From the NCBI GenBank assembly GCA_035772405.1, contig JAYKKM010000263.1:4188001-4252000 (forward strand): a stretch of 64,000 nucleotides of DNA. The letters run 5' to 3'. A program made the position numbers and the translations under genes. The stretch comes from Chrysogorgia sp. JL179-B06. Its lineage: Eukaryota > Cnidaria > Anthozoa > Scleralcyonacea > Chrysogorgiidae. Position 1 is the first letter of the stretch. Each line of letters opens with the position of its first letter. Below, piece after piece: positions 63,710 to 64,000 of this stretch. The notes under the pieces are model-generated. The model saw only the letters and a program-made list of their open reading frames with translations. It was not told the origin of the DNA and made no database searches.

Positions 63710-64000
63710 GGCTGAGGCGTTCATGTTCCTTACGATTTAACGTTAGTGAGGCTTTAATGGTCCTCACACTGACTACGATCTTCGCATAGTTTATATTAGT
63801 TCTCACTTATGAATGACAAGGTTTCAAGTGCTGCCACTATTATTTTTGAGGCTTTAATGGTCCTCACAATATCGTTGAGGCTTTATTGGTCATCACACAT
63901 TAATGTTGAGGCTTTAATGATCCTCACTATTATATTTCAGGCGTTAATGATCCTCACTATTATATTTCAGGTGTTAATATCCTCACTATTATATTTCAGG
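63710..64000 (+). repeat. Minisatellite continuing beyond the window
   Basis: GAGGCTTTAATGGTCCTCAC and variants recur at about 63,750, 63,848, 63,875 and 63,909, then shorten to a TTTCAGG(C/T)GTTAATGATCCTCACTATTATA-type unit of about 37 bases at 63,935-64,000. Confidence 0.9.

Overview
The window is animal nuclear DNA, most likely from a cnidarian (an inference: AT-rich, intron-rich, several host-type gene families I associate with anthozoans, dense mobile DNA; the species cannot be named). There are no rRNA genes, no intact tRNA genes, no CRISPR arrays and no bacterial operons. Almost everything recognisable is a mobile element or a host-like gene damaged by one.

Layout. 0-6.4 kb: minus-strand exons of an unrecognised gene, a nested MITE pair, a decayed hAT/ZMYM-type transposase and a broken vertnin/OTU-like gene. 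6.9-9.5 kb: remains of one Polinton-like element (integrase chromodomain, a jelly-roll-type protein, a basic core-like protein, an F54H12.2-like capsid relative), all frameshifted. 9.7-43 kb: exons of a large KDZ-type (Kyakuja-Dileera-Zisupton) transposase gene beginning with a homeodomain-like and an HMG-box segment. Its introns hold two tRNA-derived SINEs, a Crypton-type tyrosine recombinase, a dead LINE with a microsatellite tail, long perfect palindromes with hammerhead-ribozyme-like motifs and, at about 23-41 kb, a nearly intact 17-18 kb Polinton/adintovirus-like element.

The intact element is the centre of the window. It has about 280 bp terminal inverted repeats (23,231-23,510 and 39,726-40,007) that contain coding sequence. 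Its left arm, on the minus strand, carries a small membrane protein, an FtsK/HerA-type packaging ATPase, a putative major capsid protein, two paralogous membrane proteins, a chromodomain integrase and a putative minor structural protein. Its right arm, mostly on the plus strand, carries a 471-residue membrane-anchored protein, a fibre-like protein with a lectin-like head, two small proteins with an N-terminal MG motif, a BRO-N/VRR-NUC/zinc-finger fusion, a thymidine kinase (minus strand), three small membrane proteins, a zinc-ribbon protein and a 1221-residue protein-primed-type DNA polymerase B. The genes plausibly cover replication (PolB, thymidine kinase, nuclease), integration (integrase), capsid assembly and packaging (capsid, ATPase) and surface or membrane functions. 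I did not see the adenovirus-like maturation protease usual for Polintons. Three consecutive long hairpins lie beyond the right inverted repeat.

44-64 kb: a near-complete CR1-like LINE whose N-terminus has a signal-like segment followed by a 2A-like motif, a 190 bp satellite array, two inverted copies of one 20 bp minisatellite 7.7 kb apart, a decaying zinc-ribbon/HECT-like gene, an rve-type integrase with one premature stop, a gag-like fragment, an unclassified frameshifted DDE transposase and several minisatellites.
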